A DNA stretch of 64,000 nucleotides from Photobacterium kishitanii. GTDB taxonomy: Bacteria > Pseudomonadota > Gammaproteobacteria > Enterobacterales > Vibrionaceae. The DNA lies in the NCBI RefSeq assembly GCF_003026355.1, contig NZ_PYON01000017.1, forward strand, positions 1 through 64,000, in the 5' to 3' direction. Within the stretch, counting starts at the first letter, position 1; each line of letters begins with the position of its first letter. Positions 38,068 through 50,780 of the stretch are shown in pieces. The position numbers were made by a program, and so were the translations under genes. Below the pieces are notes generated by a model. It saw only the letters and a program-made list of their open reading frames with translations, made no database searches and was not told the origin of the DNA.

Positions 38068-39927
38068 ATGTTTAAACGCTTTGAAAACTTCACAGAGGCA
38101 TTCCCTAAACAAGATCCTGAGCAGCCACCACAAGGTATTATTGCTTTTTGTCGCTACTATAGCCGAGGATTTGAAAAGCCTTTAATTATTATGGCTATCC
38201 TCAGTGCCACAGTCGCTATTCTCGAAGTCGTATTATTCGGATTTATGGGAAAACTTGTCGATTGGCTTACTGAAAGTGATCCCCATACTTTTCTTGCGCA
38301 AAATGGCACTAGCTTATTTTGGTTAGGCTTGGTCATTTTAGTGTTAATGCCCACGCTAGTCTTAATTTCATCGTTAATTAGCCACCAATCATTGTTGGGG
38401 AATTACCCGATGTCGATTCGCTGGTTAGCACACCGTTATTTACTTAAACAAAGTGTGTCATTTTATCAGGATGATTTTGCAGGTCGTATCGCCACTAAAG
38501 TGATGCAAACATCACTGGCTGTACGCGAAACGGTAATGAAAACAGCCGATGTATTTGTTTATGTCGCGGTCTATTTCACCTCATCACTGGTCATTTTAGC
38601 CCAAGCTGATTGGCTACTAATGTTACCGATGCTGTTTTGGCTAGCCGCTTACGTGGGTATTCAACTCTATTTTGTTCCCAAACTTAAACACATTGCGGCA
38701 GAGCAAGCAGATGCACGCTCAACCATGACGGGTTCAATTGTTGATAGCTATACTAATATTTCAACCGTTAAATTATTTTCGCATGACCAACGTGAAACTG
38801 AATATGCCGAAAAAGGCATGCAAGGCTTTTTAAGCACCGTTCATAAACAAATGCGCTTAGTGACTGGATTTAATTTCTGTGTTCAACTCACTAACTATAC
38901 GCTGCTATTTGCAATTTCTGCGATCTCAATTTATTTATGGATGCACAATGAGGTTCCAGTCGGCGCTATCGCTATTGCCATCAGCCTTGCGTTACGTATC
39001 AATGGCATGTCAATGTGGATCATGTGGGAAGTCGGATCGTTATTTGAAAATATAGGTACAGTTGTTGATGGTATGAAAACGTTATCTAAGCCAATTGCGA
39101 TTGAAGATGAAGCAGATGCCAAACCATTAGAGGTTACGCAAGGCGGCATAGAGTTTGATGACGTCAGTTTCCATTATGGCGAGAACAAAGGTGTTATCAG
39201 TCATCTTAACCTCAATATTAAACCGGGTGAAAAAGTCGGCTTAGTTGGCCGTTCAGGGGCAGGAAAATCAACGTTAGTTAACCTATTATTACGCTTTCAT
39301 GATGTTGAAGGTGGGCATATACGTATTGATGGCCAAGACATTACTGCGGTCACTCAAAACTCACTTCGCCGTAATATTGGTATGGTGACGCAAGATACCT
39401 CATTATTACACCGTTCTATTCGTGAAAACATCGTCTATGGTAAACCAGATGCTGATGAAGAAACCTTATTAGTAGCCACTCGCCAAGCGCAAGCACATGA
39501 GTTTATTGAAACCCTTACCGACTCTTTTGGTAATGTTGGCTACGATGCACAAGTCGGTGAACGAGGGGTTAAGCTTTCAGGCGGCCAACGACAACGAATT
39601 GCAATTTCACGGGTATTACTGAAAAACGCACCGATTTTAATTTTAGATGAAGCTACCTCAGCCTTAGATTCTGAAGTTGAAGCAGCAATTCAAGAAAGTC
39701 TCAATGAATTAATGCAAGGTAAAACCGTGATTGCAATCGCGCACCGTTTATCCACCATTGCCGCAATGGATCGGTTAATTATCATAGATAAAGGCCAAAT
39801 TATTGAGCAAGGCTCCCATGCTGAATTGCTAAAACAAAAAGGTATTTACGCGCAATTATGGGCACATCAAACGGGTGGTTTTATTGGAGAAGAAAATGCT
39901 CAATTTGAAGCGGAAACTTACAGCTAA
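38068..39927 (+). CDS. ABC exporter, fused permease-ATPase
   Basis: 619-residue half-transporter. Membrane domain about 35-330 with six helices, ATPase domain 360-600: Walker A GRSGAGKST (394-402), Q-loop TQDTSLLHRS, signature LSGGQRQR (503-510), Walker B ILILDEAT (523-530), H-loop AHRLST. Resembles the MsbA/multidrug-lipid exporter group. Substrate unknown. Standing alone, so probably a homodimer. Confidence 0.9.
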   Translation: MFKRFENFTEAFPKQDPEQPPQGIIAFCRYYSRGFEKPLIIMAILSATVAILEVVLFGFMGKLVDWLTESDPHTFLAQNGTSLFWLGLVILVLMPTLVLISSLISHQSLLGNYPMSIRWLAHRYLLKQSVSFYQDDFAGRIATKVMQTSLAVRETVMKTADVFVYVAVYFTSSLVILAQADWLLMLPMLFWLAAYVGIQLYFVPKLKHIAAEQADARSTMTGSIVDSYTNISTVKLFSHDQRETEYAEKGMQGFLSTVHKQMRLVTGFNFCVQLTNYTLLFAISAISIYLWMHNEVPVGAIAIAISLALRINGMSMWIMWEVGSLFENIGTVVDGMKTLSKPIAIEDEADAKPLEVTQGGIEFDDVSFHYGENKGVISHLNLNIKPGEKVGLVGRSGAGKSTLVNLLLRFHDVEGGHIRIDGQDITAVTQNSLRRNIGMVTQDTSLLHRSIRENIVYGKPDADEETLLVATRQAQAHEFIETLTDSFGNVGYDAQVGERGVKLSGGQRQRIAISRVLLKNAPILILDEATSALDSEVEAAIQESLNELMQGKTVIAIAHRLSTIAAMDRLIIIDKGQIIEQGSHAELLKQKGIYAQLWAHQTGGFIGEENAQFEAETYS

Positions 39928-39989
39928 CATAGATGAAATACCGATAAAATAACGTCACATTTAATGTTTCTGTAAGATCTAAAAAGATC

Positions 39990-40018
39990 CAGCCCCTCTT
40001 TATTATAACTAGGGGCTG
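39990..40018. terminator. Hairpin after ABC exporter
   Basis: CAGCCCCT/AGGGGCTG stem with a 13-base loop; short weak T-rich tail. Confidence 0.55.
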
Positions 40019-40068
40019 CATATAATTAATCCTTGGTTCTATTTCACGATCAATGAGTGCGGTTGAAC

Positions 40069-40659
40069 TTATTGTTTTGATAACACTTCTTCAAATAATA
40101 CTGTCATCAATTTTTGACCATTTTCTGTTGTCCAATCTTGCGCTAATTCTGCAATTAACTGATTAGTTGATGTCAGTGTGACACCATTTGATTCCATTCG
40201 ACGTAACGCAGTTTCATCAGCTAATGTGGTTGGCGATCCTGAACCATCAACAACAACTTGTACTTGATAACCTTCTTGAACAGACGTAAGTGCTGGATAA
40301 ACTACACATACGTCAGTTGTTATACCCGCAATGATTAAGTTCTTCCGCCCTGTTGCAGAAACCGCTTTAGCAAAATTCGGATCTTTCATTGCATCCACAA
40401 TGCCTGCTCTCTGAATGCGTAATGCATAAGCTTCAGGTACAGCTTTTTGTAATTCATCAAATAACAATCCTTGTACGTTGTTCTCTTGGCTAGAGGTTAA
40501 AATTAAAGGCATACCCGTCTCTTTTGCCGCACGCGCCAAAGCAAGTGTATTTCGTTTTATTTGATCTAAATCAGCCGAGTGAACCCATCCCATGGTGCCT
40601 ACTTGATGATCGATTAATAGCATTGCACTGTTTTCTGGTGTGAATAATGTGTTTTTCAT
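40069..40659 (-). CDS. Isochorismatase-family cysteine hydrolase (YcaC-like)
   Basis: 196 residues. Catalytic set of the family: Asp17 (LLIDHQVG), Arg84 (RIQRAG) and Cys118 (GITTDVCV). Spacing is as in YcaC, a hydrolase of unknown substrate. Strong AGGAG before the ATG. The start lies 17 bases downstream of the pirin gene stop on the same strand, so the two are an operon. Confidence 0.88.
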   Translation of the reverse strand: MKNTLFTPENSAMLLIDHQVGTMGWVHSADLDQIKRNTLALARAAKETGMPLILTSSQENNVQGLLFDELQKAVPEAYALRIQRAGIVDAMKDPNFAKAVSATGRKNLIIAGITTDVCVVYPALTSVQEGYQVQVVVDGSGSPTTLADETALRRMESNGVTLTSTNQLIAELAQDWTTENGQKLMTVLFEEVLSKQ

Positions 40660-40676
40660 GGTGGAACTCCTAAATG

Positions 40677-41489
40677 TTATTTCATCATTTTTTGAAAAAG
40701 TTGCTGAATATTTTGATGTCCAATTTTACTATTTTCATAACTGCTATGGACTGAAGGCCCTGTTGGTAAAATGGACTGTGCTAATGACGTCGCCGAGATA
40801 AAAAGAAATTGGCTGTCATCACTGTCTGCTGTTATTTCTAATTCCGATACGTTATCAATCAATACCAATTGCTGCGTTGTTAATGGTTCTCCAGAAATCG
40901 ATATATTGCCTTGTAGAACATAAATAAAGCGCGAATTTTGATCTTGTGAAGCTGAATAGCGCCAATGTGCTTTCGTGGTTGCCATAGTGATATGAAAATA
41001 GTTCATGTCTATAACATGTTTAATTGGGCTTTTTATGCCCGCGTATTCACCCACTAATATTTTTGTGGATGTATTCTGTTGTTTAATAATAGGAAGATCT
41101 TCAACAGATACACCTTGATAATACGCCTCACTCATTTCAATGTTCTTTGGCAACGCAGTCCAAAGTTGAAATGCTTCAAAATTTCCGTCTTCTGAGGTCA
41201 ATGTTTCTTTATGCAGTGCGCCTGCACCAGCGACCAAAAGTTGGACACTGCCACGAGGCAATTTTACAACGTTACCTTTTGAGTCTTCATGAGTCAGATC
41301 GGCATCAATAACGTAAGTGACGGCAGCGATACCTGAATGTCCATGAAAGTCGAACCCAGCTTCAGTTTGTGTCGAATTCAATTGAAAATGATCCCACATC
41401 ACAAAAGGATTTAATTGTAATAAGTTATCTTGTCGAATGAAGCTATTTATCGGCCCATGGCGAAGACCAGTGTAGTTTGATTTAATCAC
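40677..41489 (-). CDS. Pirin family protein
   Basis: 270-residue bicupin. Metal site pattern FDFHGHSGIAAVTYV (His residues), then LPRGSVQLLVAGAGALHKE. Pirins may be quercetin dioxygenases or redox-responsive cofactors. GTG start with AGGAG six bases upstream. First gene of the pirin-hydrolase operon and divergent from a LysR regulator. Confidence 0.88.
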   Translation of the reverse strand: MIKSNYTGLRHGPINSFIRQDNLLQLNPFVMWDHFQLNSTQTEAGFDFHGHSGIAAVTYVIDADLTHEDSKGNVVKLPRGSVQLLVAGAGALHKETLTSEDGNFEAFQLWTALPKNIEMSEAYYQGVSVEDLPIIKQQNTSTKILVGEYAGIKSPIKHVIDMNYFHITMATTKAHWRYSASQDQNSRFIYVLQGNISISGEPLTTQQLVLIDNVSELEITADSDDSQFLFISATSLAQSILPTGPSVHSSYENSKIGHQNIQQLFQKMMK

Positions 41490-41589
41490 GATAGACTCCT
41501 TTTGTTTGATGGAGTCAGTTTATATTTAAATCGATTGATTGATTAGATGGTATAATTGAGTTTATTTATCCCATATTTGTACTGATTGA
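41490..41589. promoter_or_regulatory. Divergent promoter region, pirin operon/LysR gene
   Basis: 100 bases with the repetitive ATCGATTGATTGATT motif and A/T-rich hexamers. By position it is the likely LysR operator; the exact site is not resolved. Confidence 0.45.
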
Positions 41590-42477
41590 ATGATTGATTT
41601 AAATGAGATTAAAGTCTTTGTGTGTGTTGTTGAGATGGACAGTTTTGTAGGTGCTGGTAAAAAATTAGGTATGCCATCAACCACTGTCAGCCGCAAAGTT
41701 CAGCAATTAGAAAAAGCCTTAGGGGTACGATTATTAAATAGAAGTACTCGTAAATTATCTTTGACTAATTTAGGTGAGATTTACTACCAACAAATGTCCC
41801 CTTTTTTACATGCTATGGAAGAAACAAATCAATTAGTACAACAGAATCAACAAGTACCTCATGGATTGATTCGAATTACGGCGCCTTTTGATTTTTCCAT
41901 GTATTACTTACAGTCCATCATTAATGATTTTCTTGATACTTATCCAGAAGTGAATATTGAACTTATCGTTAATGATAATTTGTTAGACATGATTGATCAC
42001 AATGTTGATATTGCTTTCCGTTCTGGAGAGCTTTCCACCCCAACGGTCGTTGCAAGAAAAATACTTCGCAAACAAATAATTTATTGTGCCAGTGCCAGCT
42101 ATCTTAAGCAGTATGGTATACCAAATTCACCAAGCGACTTGATCGAACATAATTGTATTTTGTGGCAACAATCTGAAGGGAAGCAATATTGGACCTTCGC
42201 TTATGAAAACGGATTAAAAGAGTTCCCTGTTCAAGGACGTTTTGCTGTGGACAATACTCATTTGCACATTAATGCCGTACGTGAGGGAAGAGGGATTGCT
42301 CGATTACCTGAAGGGCTTGTTGAACAATATATTAACCGTGGGGAGCTATTACCTATTTTATCTAAATATACGAATGAATCAGGAAATATGTATATGGTGT
42401 ACCCATCTCATCGACTAATTCCTCAAAGTACACGTTTATTTATCAATCATGTTATGGATACTTTTCAAGATTTGTAA
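41590..42477 (+). CDS. LysR-family transcriptional regulator
   Basis: 295 residues. N-terminal HTH (SFVGAGKKLGMPSTTVSRKV, about 18-37) and LLNRSTRKLSLT linker, then a substrate-binding domain of the CrgA/DsdC-like group. Likely regulates the divergent pirin/hydrolase operon. Effector not predictable. Shows the same general type as the regulator at 16212. Confidence 0.88.
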   Translation: MIDLNEIKVFVCVVEMDSFVGAGKKLGMPSTTVSRKVQQLEKALGVRLLNRSTRKLSLTNLGEIYYQQMSPFLHAMEETNQLVQQNQQVPHGLIRITAPFDFSMYYLQSIINDFLDTYPEVNIELIVNDNLLDMIDHNVDIAFRSGELSTPTVVARKILRKQIIYCASASYLKQYGIPNSPSDLIEHNCILWQQSEGKQYWTFAYENGLKEFPVQGRFAVDNTHLHINAVREGRGIARLPEGLVEQYINRGELLPILSKYTNESGNMYMVYPSHRLIPQSTRLFINHVMDTFQDL

Positions 42478-42589
42478 ATTCATCTTATTTAATCTTTAAG
42501 TTATACCCTGTATACCTAACCCAAAATTAGAAAATCGACACCGCTTATCGTGGTGCCGAGTCTTAAAGTTTCAGGGTAAACAACTGCAA

Positions 42590-42835
42590 TTATTTATACT
42601 CATCAACAAAAGTGAACCAATCTGCCGCTGCATCTTTGTTCAATGCCCATCCGCCTAAATGGTACCTTTCCCATAATTGGCCATTGTCATCATAACTACT
42701 CTTGAACCCCACCTCCGCGACAAAAGGGGCTACAGAATACATATTGAATGCCTCAGTAAATGAATGTATTTCTAAACCGAAAGCCTTCTCTACATCTCGA
42801 TCTGTCGGTAAACGATTAATCCTGATATATGACAT
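42590..42835 (-). CDS. Hypothetical protein
   Basis: 81 residues, soluble, aromatic-rich (Trp, Phe, Tyr). Well supported by AGGAG six bases before the ATG. Not recognised. Confidence 0.65.
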   Translation of the reverse strand: MSYIRINRLPTDRDVEKAFGLEIHSFTEAFNMYSVAPFVAEVGFKSSYDDNGQLWERYHLGGWALNKDAAADWFTFVDEYK

Positions 42836-43541
42836 ATTGACTCCTGAATTTTAACGTGAATGCCGAGTTTGCTGTACTCCATGGACATAAACGCAAAGAT
42901 ATCGCCTAGACTATGAGTGTAGAACTATCTTCAATACAACGTTAAATTAAACAATATGATGAACAATCAATATTACCCTTATCGTCACGACTATTAACCT
43001 ACAAGGAAATTGGAAATCGGCTTCCCTAGTGTTAAAGTTAATGCCCATTTGACATGTCGAATAGCCACACTTTGACAGATAAGAATAAAAACATGCTATC
43101 TAGCACCACATTAATTACGCAAAATAACAATTTCTCATTATAATTAGTTCAAAAGGTGATTAAACTGATGTTAATAAACCTTAATGGGGCATGAATAAGT
43201 CTTTGACTTAATACGTCTAAAGGAAAATCTAATGTTGCAATAGCGTAACTTGAACCACTTTCCTGTCAGACGTAACATGCGCACACCATTATTTGAGAGG
43301 ACACCGCTTTGAACACACCCAGTCGATACTGGAATGAGATTTTTCCCCGTTAATCTGTCCTCCCCTGCTTTTGCGTGTGAGTTGACAATGTTTAACTGTC
43401 AGCATGCACTATCCCTAATGTTCGTTGCTTTTGCTTAAATCTTATTATGCCAGTTTTGCATTGGTAGACGCTGTATTTATCAGCTTCAAATCGTGTTTTA
43501 AAGTGTTCTTTATATCGTCGCCACTAGTGGAGATATAAGAC
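42836..43541. other. 706-base region upstream of corA
   Basis: No long gene. It contains a long imperfect stem at 43212-43274, tiny ORFs (MLQ at 43232 behind AAAGGA; MRTPLFERTPL at 43277-43312) and a TTGACA -35-like box at 43382. A structured leader for corA, or the remains of a lost element. Confidence 0.5.
43212..43274 (+). promoter_or_regulatory. Long stem-loop in the corA leader
   Basis: TACGTCT (43212-43218) pairs with AGACGTA (43268-43274), and AGGAAA (43221-43226) with TTTCCT (43259-43264). That is 13 bp with a small internal loop. The left arm contains the SD-like AAAGGAAA. Confidence 0.4.
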
Positions 43542-44492
43542 ATGCTGAACGCATTTACATTAAACGACTTCCGTTTACAACGTTTGGATTTAGAAGCCCA
43601 AGATCCCATCTCATCAGCACTATGGGTTGACCTCATCGAGCCCAATGAAGAAGAGCGAGAACGCGTTCAAAAAGATCTAGGACAAGGCCTTGCGACCCGA
43701 CCTGAGCTAGAAGACATTGAAGCCAGTGCGCGTTTTTTTGAAGATGAAGATGGCTTACACATTCACTCATTCTTCTACTACGAAGATATGGAAAATTATG
43801 TAAGCAACGCGACGGTGGCTTTTACCATTCGTAATGGTCGCTTATTTACTTTACGAGAGCGTGAATTACCTGCATTTCGTCTTTATCGAATGCGTGCTCG
43901 TACTCAGCGGTTACAGCAAGGTAATGCGTATGAATTACTATTAGATCTGTTTGAAACAAAAATAGAGCAACTTGCTGATGTAATTGAAGATATTTACAGC
44001 GAATTAGAGTCAATTGGTAAGGTTATTTTAGGCGGAAAACCCGGTGAACATTTTGATAAAGCCTTATCGAACCTAGCTGAACAAGAAGATGCCGGTTGGA
44101 AAATCCGCTTATGTCTAATGGATACTCAGCGCGCATTAAGCTTTTTGGTGCGAAAAGCCCGTTTACCAGAAAGTGAATTAGAACAAGCGCGTGAAGTCTT
44201 GCGCGATATTGATTCTTTGTTACCGCACAATGAATCTTTATTCCAAAAGGTTAACTTCCTGATGGATGCAGCAATGGGCTTTATAAATATAGAGCAAAAC
44301 CGAATTATTAAAATATTCTCGGTTGTGTCGGTCGTCTTCCTGCCGCCAACATTAGTTGCATCTAGCTACGGAATGAACTTTAAGTTTATGCCAGAACTTC
44401 ATTGGGAGCTCGGCTATCCATATGCGCTAGGGTTAATGGTCTTGGCTGGTTTTGCACCTTATCTTTATTTCAAACGTAAAGGTTGGTTATAA
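43542..44492 (+). CDS. corA: Magnesium/cobalt transporter CorA
   Basis: Pentameric inner-membrane channel for Mg2+ (also Co2+, Ni2+). 316 residues, the same as E. coli CorA. A long acidic N-terminal cytoplasmic domain, then TM1 ending in the selectivity motif YGMNF (GMN at 277-279) and the periplasmic loop [13 protein letters not shown]2, and a basic C-terminal end [15 protein letters not shown] nine bases before the ATG. Confidence 0.96.
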   Translation: MLNAFTLNDFRLQRLDLEAQDPISSALWVDLIEPNEEERERVQKDLGQGLATRPELEDIEASARFFEDEDGLHIHSFFYYEDMENYVSNATVAFTIRNGRLFTLRERELPAFRLYRMRARTQRLQQGNAYELLLDLFETKIEQLADVIEDIYSELESIGKVILGGKPGEHFDKALSNLAEQEDAGWKIRLCLMDTQRALSFLVRKARLPESELEQAREVLRDIDSLLPHNESLFQKVNFLMDAAMGFINIEQNRIIKIFSVVSVVFLPPTLVASSYGMNFKFMPELHWELGYPYALGLMVLAGFAPYLYFKRKGWL

Positions 44493-44503
44493 ACTATTAT
44501 TTA

Positions 44504-44543
44504 CAAAAAAGCCCCCTACTTTAAAAATAGGGGGCTTTGTTAT
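44504..44543. terminator. Terminator between corA and chitinase gene
   Basis: AAAGCCCCCTA/TAGGGGGCTTT, 9-base loop, A-run on the left and short T-run on the right; bidirectional. Confidence 0.88.
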
Positions 44544-44599
44544 TCAGAGCCAATTTTCAATGACTGATGTTAGTAAAAATAAACGTTATTCTTTACCCA

Positions 44600-47926
<3,327 letters not shown>

Positions 47927-48372
47927 ATGATTTCCTAAGTATACCCACTCGTTCCAACAGACCTAAATACATCATCCTCAGTAATTCTTAATAGTTGCAT
48001 TCCATACAACCGACTTATATTCAGTGTTTTGTTTTCACTAATGAAATGTTATTACCAATACGATTTTATTTTAATCATAATATAATATTATACTTACCAT
48101 TAAATATACCAATAGGTTTGTGTAACAAATAATTAAAATACTCTAAGAGATGTAACAACCCATTAAAAAGCGTAACTAGCTGTATAGCATTTAATAATCA
48201 ACCTCTTCGTCATTCCACTGACAACTCGAACTAAACATTGAGCACCATCCCATAATGAATAGCTGATTATTTTAGATTAAGGCTTTTTGTCAGTCTGAAA
48301 TAGGGTAACATAGCGCCATTATCGCTAACGTATTAGATAGCAAATCTTTTAGATGAAAAGAAGGTAAAATCA
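47927..48372. other. Intergenic region
   Basis: Very AT-rich, no gene found. It holds the promoter of the chitinase gene on one side and of the small gene at 48373 on the other. No operator recognised. Confidence 0.5.
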
Positions 48373-48666
48373 ATGGATTACCAACATTACTATGAAGCCA
48401 TGATCGAAATATTGGTTGATAATTTTGATACAGATATTGGTGAGTACAATGGTCAAATTGAACTGTCTGTTGATGAATACAATGACAGTTGCAGCATTGC
48501 CAAAGAATTTAATGTCGCTTATAACCCAGATCATAGCGTGCTGGAAGTATTGCACCAATCAACACCTGAAGTTGGTGAAATAACGTCTTATATTGTTTCA
48601 GCTCCAGCACTAGGATGTGTGATTGATTACTTAGAAGATGAGCTTATTGTTGACTTTGAAGATTAA
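48373..48666 (+). CDS. Small acidic protein, unknown
   Basis: 97 residues, very acidic (Asp/Glu-rich), no signal or membrane segment. GAAGGT eight bases before the ATG and a good terminator after it support it. Not recognised. Confidence 0.7.
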   Translation: MDYQHYYEAMIEILVDNFDTDIGEYNGQIELSVDEYNDSCSIAKEFNVAYNPDHSVLEVLHQSTPEVGEITSYIVSAPALGCVIDYLEDELIVDFED

Positions 48667-48697
48667 CAGCCTTCACTAGCATCTAGCTGCAAATATA

Positions 48698-48728
48698 AAG
48701 CTAACAGTCATTGCTGTTAGCTTTTTTA
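48698..48728 (+). terminator. Rho-independent terminator
   Basis: AAGCTAACAG/CTGTTAGCTT stem, 6-base loop, T6. Confidence 0.9.
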
Positions 48729-48904
48729 TTAAAAACACACAAAATTACAATCTTCATATACATTAATAATGTCTTACGGGTAAAATTATCAATAAAGGTA
48801 TTAATAATTATAAATATCAATTGAAGATTAATTTATGTTCGATACCATAAGGCAACTCACTACCCATAATCGTTATTTCATAGAAAAATAGCATAAGGCA
48901 AAGG

Positions 48905-49093
48905 ATGCAGCCCAAAATATATATCAAATTAGAAGATACCATTTGGAAAGTGACCGTTAATGGCCAATGGCTAGCAATGAGTCCATCCGAAGTTATTGAT
49001 ATTAAAATACCGTTCATTACAGAACATCAGCATTTTAACGATGTCATCAACATTCACTTTAATGAAAAGGAAGTTTTGACCGACTTAGGCTAG
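48905..49093 (+). CDS. Orphan adhesin N-terminus (retention-module-like fragment)
   Basis: 62 residues that match the first 62 residues of the giant adhesin at 53704 along their whole length: conserved IWK.T..G.W, PSE.ID..IPFI.E. The ribosome-binding context is also alike (AAGGATG in both). It then stops, so it lacks repeats and secretion signal. It may be a relic of a second adhesin gene or a small free-standing protein. Intact start, SD and stop mean it could be translated. Confidence 0.7.
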   Translation: MQPKIYIKLEDTIWKVTVNGQWLAMSPSEVIDIKIPFITEHQHFNDVINIHFNEKEVLTDLG

Positions 49094-49442
49094 TGTTACA
49101 CCCTGCTATTATTATGGTTTTTCGCCATACATCTCGGATCGATTACTACTCGCTGTCATCACAGCGGGTTTAAAAAACTGAATAACAATAACTCACTATC
49201 ACTACTTATTTCACATACAACCATGCAATCATTACCTTTACATTAGTTCTTTGTGAATGGTGTTTCACTTTTATATCGCTAGATAAGATGTAACTGCTTT
49301 CAAGCGTATAATTTACTCACATTTATATCTTTGGGTAATATTAATATCAGATCATGATCAGGAAATATCCACATGGCGACAACAGCGTAAAAAAGGGCTA
49401 TTTCGGTTTATTGTTAGTCGCAGTCTTCCTGCTTTTTTAGGA
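49094..49442. other. Region between adhesin fragment and membrane protein
   Basis: The first 190 bases show nothing. From 49287 an open frame without ATG, GTG or TTG runs in phase into the next gene; from about 49365 it reads STWRQQRKKGLFRFIVSRS, which looks coding. See the next entry. Confidence 0.45.
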
Positions 49443-49649
49443 GTGCTAATAGGTAAAATTATAGGTGCTGTCCTATTTACTGATAACGGTTTTAATGACG
49501 TATTAGTCAAAGAAATAATAATCGGTTTTATTGCTCTCGTTATTGCCTTCCCATTACTAAGCATCATTCATTGGCGGTGGAAGGAGCGTAAACTTCGTCG
49601 TCATGATGAAAAATATAACCCAAAATCATTAGAAAATAATAACGACTAA
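49443..49649 (+). CDS. Small membrane protein, start unclear
   Basis: 68 residues from a GTG whose SD would overlap it, so the real start is likely upstream. The phase continues to 49287 without a standard start codon. The extended protein would have a basic N-terminus and two hydrophobic segments (around LPAFLGVLIGKIIGAVLF and IIIGFIALVIAFPLLSII), ending in a basic tail. A small indel near 49354-49373 (ATGs in the other frames) or a rare start codon could explain it. Family not recognised. The next gene begins 12 bases later. Confidence 0.5.
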   Translation: MLIGKIIGAVLFTDNGFNDVLVKEIIIGFIALVIAFPLLSIIHWRWKERKLRRHDEKYNPKSLENNND

Positions 49650-49661
49650 GGAATTAACAAC

Positions 49662-49808
49662 ATGACAATACAACAAAGAGTTGCTATTGCGCTAAGCTCT
49701 GGGCTACTAATAGGATCGGTTGCTCCCGTATTACCTACCTTTCAATTTTGGTGCTTTGTTATAGGATTAACGCTACTTAATTACGTTGTTATAACCAAGA
49801 AAAGCTAA
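49662..49808 (+). CDS. 48-residue single-pass membrane protein
   Basis: MTIQQRVAIALSSGLLIG, then a hydrophobic span, ending VVITKKS. AAGGAATT nine bases before the ATG. Spaced 12 bases after the preceding small membrane gene, probably cotranscribed. Unknown function. Confidence 0.6.
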   Translation: MTIQQRVAIALSSGLLIGSVAPVLPTFQFWCFVIGLTLLNYVVITKKS

Positions 49809-50233
49809 CGTTTGGCGATAACCGATAATTTATATTGACACAACAATATTATCGGCATAACACAAATTGTGGTGGTCATAATGTCTGCTAGCGTATGGTA
49901 TTTTTGATGCATCATTAAAGTCGCATATCCCACCATAGAGAGGATCATTAATACACTTAATTTGGGTGTATACACCATAAAATACCCTATAAAAACTAAT
50001 GCTATTGCGGTATGGGTGCTGTAATCCAAATCGAAAGCTGGCCAAATGCCTATAGTATTATCTACAAACATAACGGCATAAATAAAAACAGTTGATAGCA
50101 CCACTCCCCCAAACTGTAATAAGCCATTCTTAAGCCCATGATCTCGCCCCGCCAACAGCATACAAATAATGCACACAATCACAATAATTGGAGTATAAAG
50201 ATCGGCAATAAAAGCCCATTGTTCAAACGTCAT
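49805..50233 (-). CDS. Integral membrane protein with PAP2-like remnants
   Basis: 142 residues, five or six helices. DYSTHTAIAL and YHTLADI sit where PAP2 lipid phosphatases have PSGH and SRxxxxxHxxxD, but the first Arg/Pro signature is absent. It may be a degenerate or minimal PAP2-type phosphatase. The 3' end overlaps the end of the small gene on the other strand by four bases. Confidence 0.55.
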   Translation of the reverse strand: MTFEQWAFIADLYTPIIVIVCIICMLLAGRDHGLKNGLLQFGGVVLSTVFIYAVMFVDNTIGIWPAFDLDYSTHTAIALVFIGYFMVYTPKLSVLMILSMVGYATLMMHQKYHTLADIMTTTICVMPIILLCQYKLSVIAKR

Positions 50234-50780
50234 TATTAGTATATTCCACTATAAATAATCGTTATCTTCACATACATAACGAATTATTTCATCTATTTAG
50301 AAGTGCTAGGATTTAAACCCGCTTTATTTTACCCGTCAAATAGTCATGTTTAATCAATCTAATCCGCACAGTACTAAGGCTAACGAATACACAAATGACA
50401 TAATATCGGTGAATTTGGTAATGACGGTACAACAAAATCGTTGGGTAATCACATGAGTCAACCATAGTGACTAGCTCATAACTGGACAAAAGTGCCTTCG
50501 ATTAGATCCTCTAGAGTCCTACTTTTAGATAACTTATTATTATCCCTAAACGTGAAAGACCACTGTTAATTACGGTGGTCGATTTGCACGGAAATGTACA
50601 TAACTGAGTATACAATCACATTCAGCTAAGATGATTTTCTCCAAATTAATGTGTTAACTAGGCATGTCTATTCGCGCCATGTTAACTATATACTGATCAC
50701 TATCCCGCAATTTCAATCAGGCGAAACTAATTTTCTATGGGTATCATTTCTACGATTTCTTAGTTGGGAACCTAAAAATT
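50234..50780. other. Intergenic region
   Basis: 547 bases, no gene found. A short hairpin GACCAC/GTGGTC lies near 50558. Otherwise featureless and consistent with decayed DNA. Confidence 0.45.
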
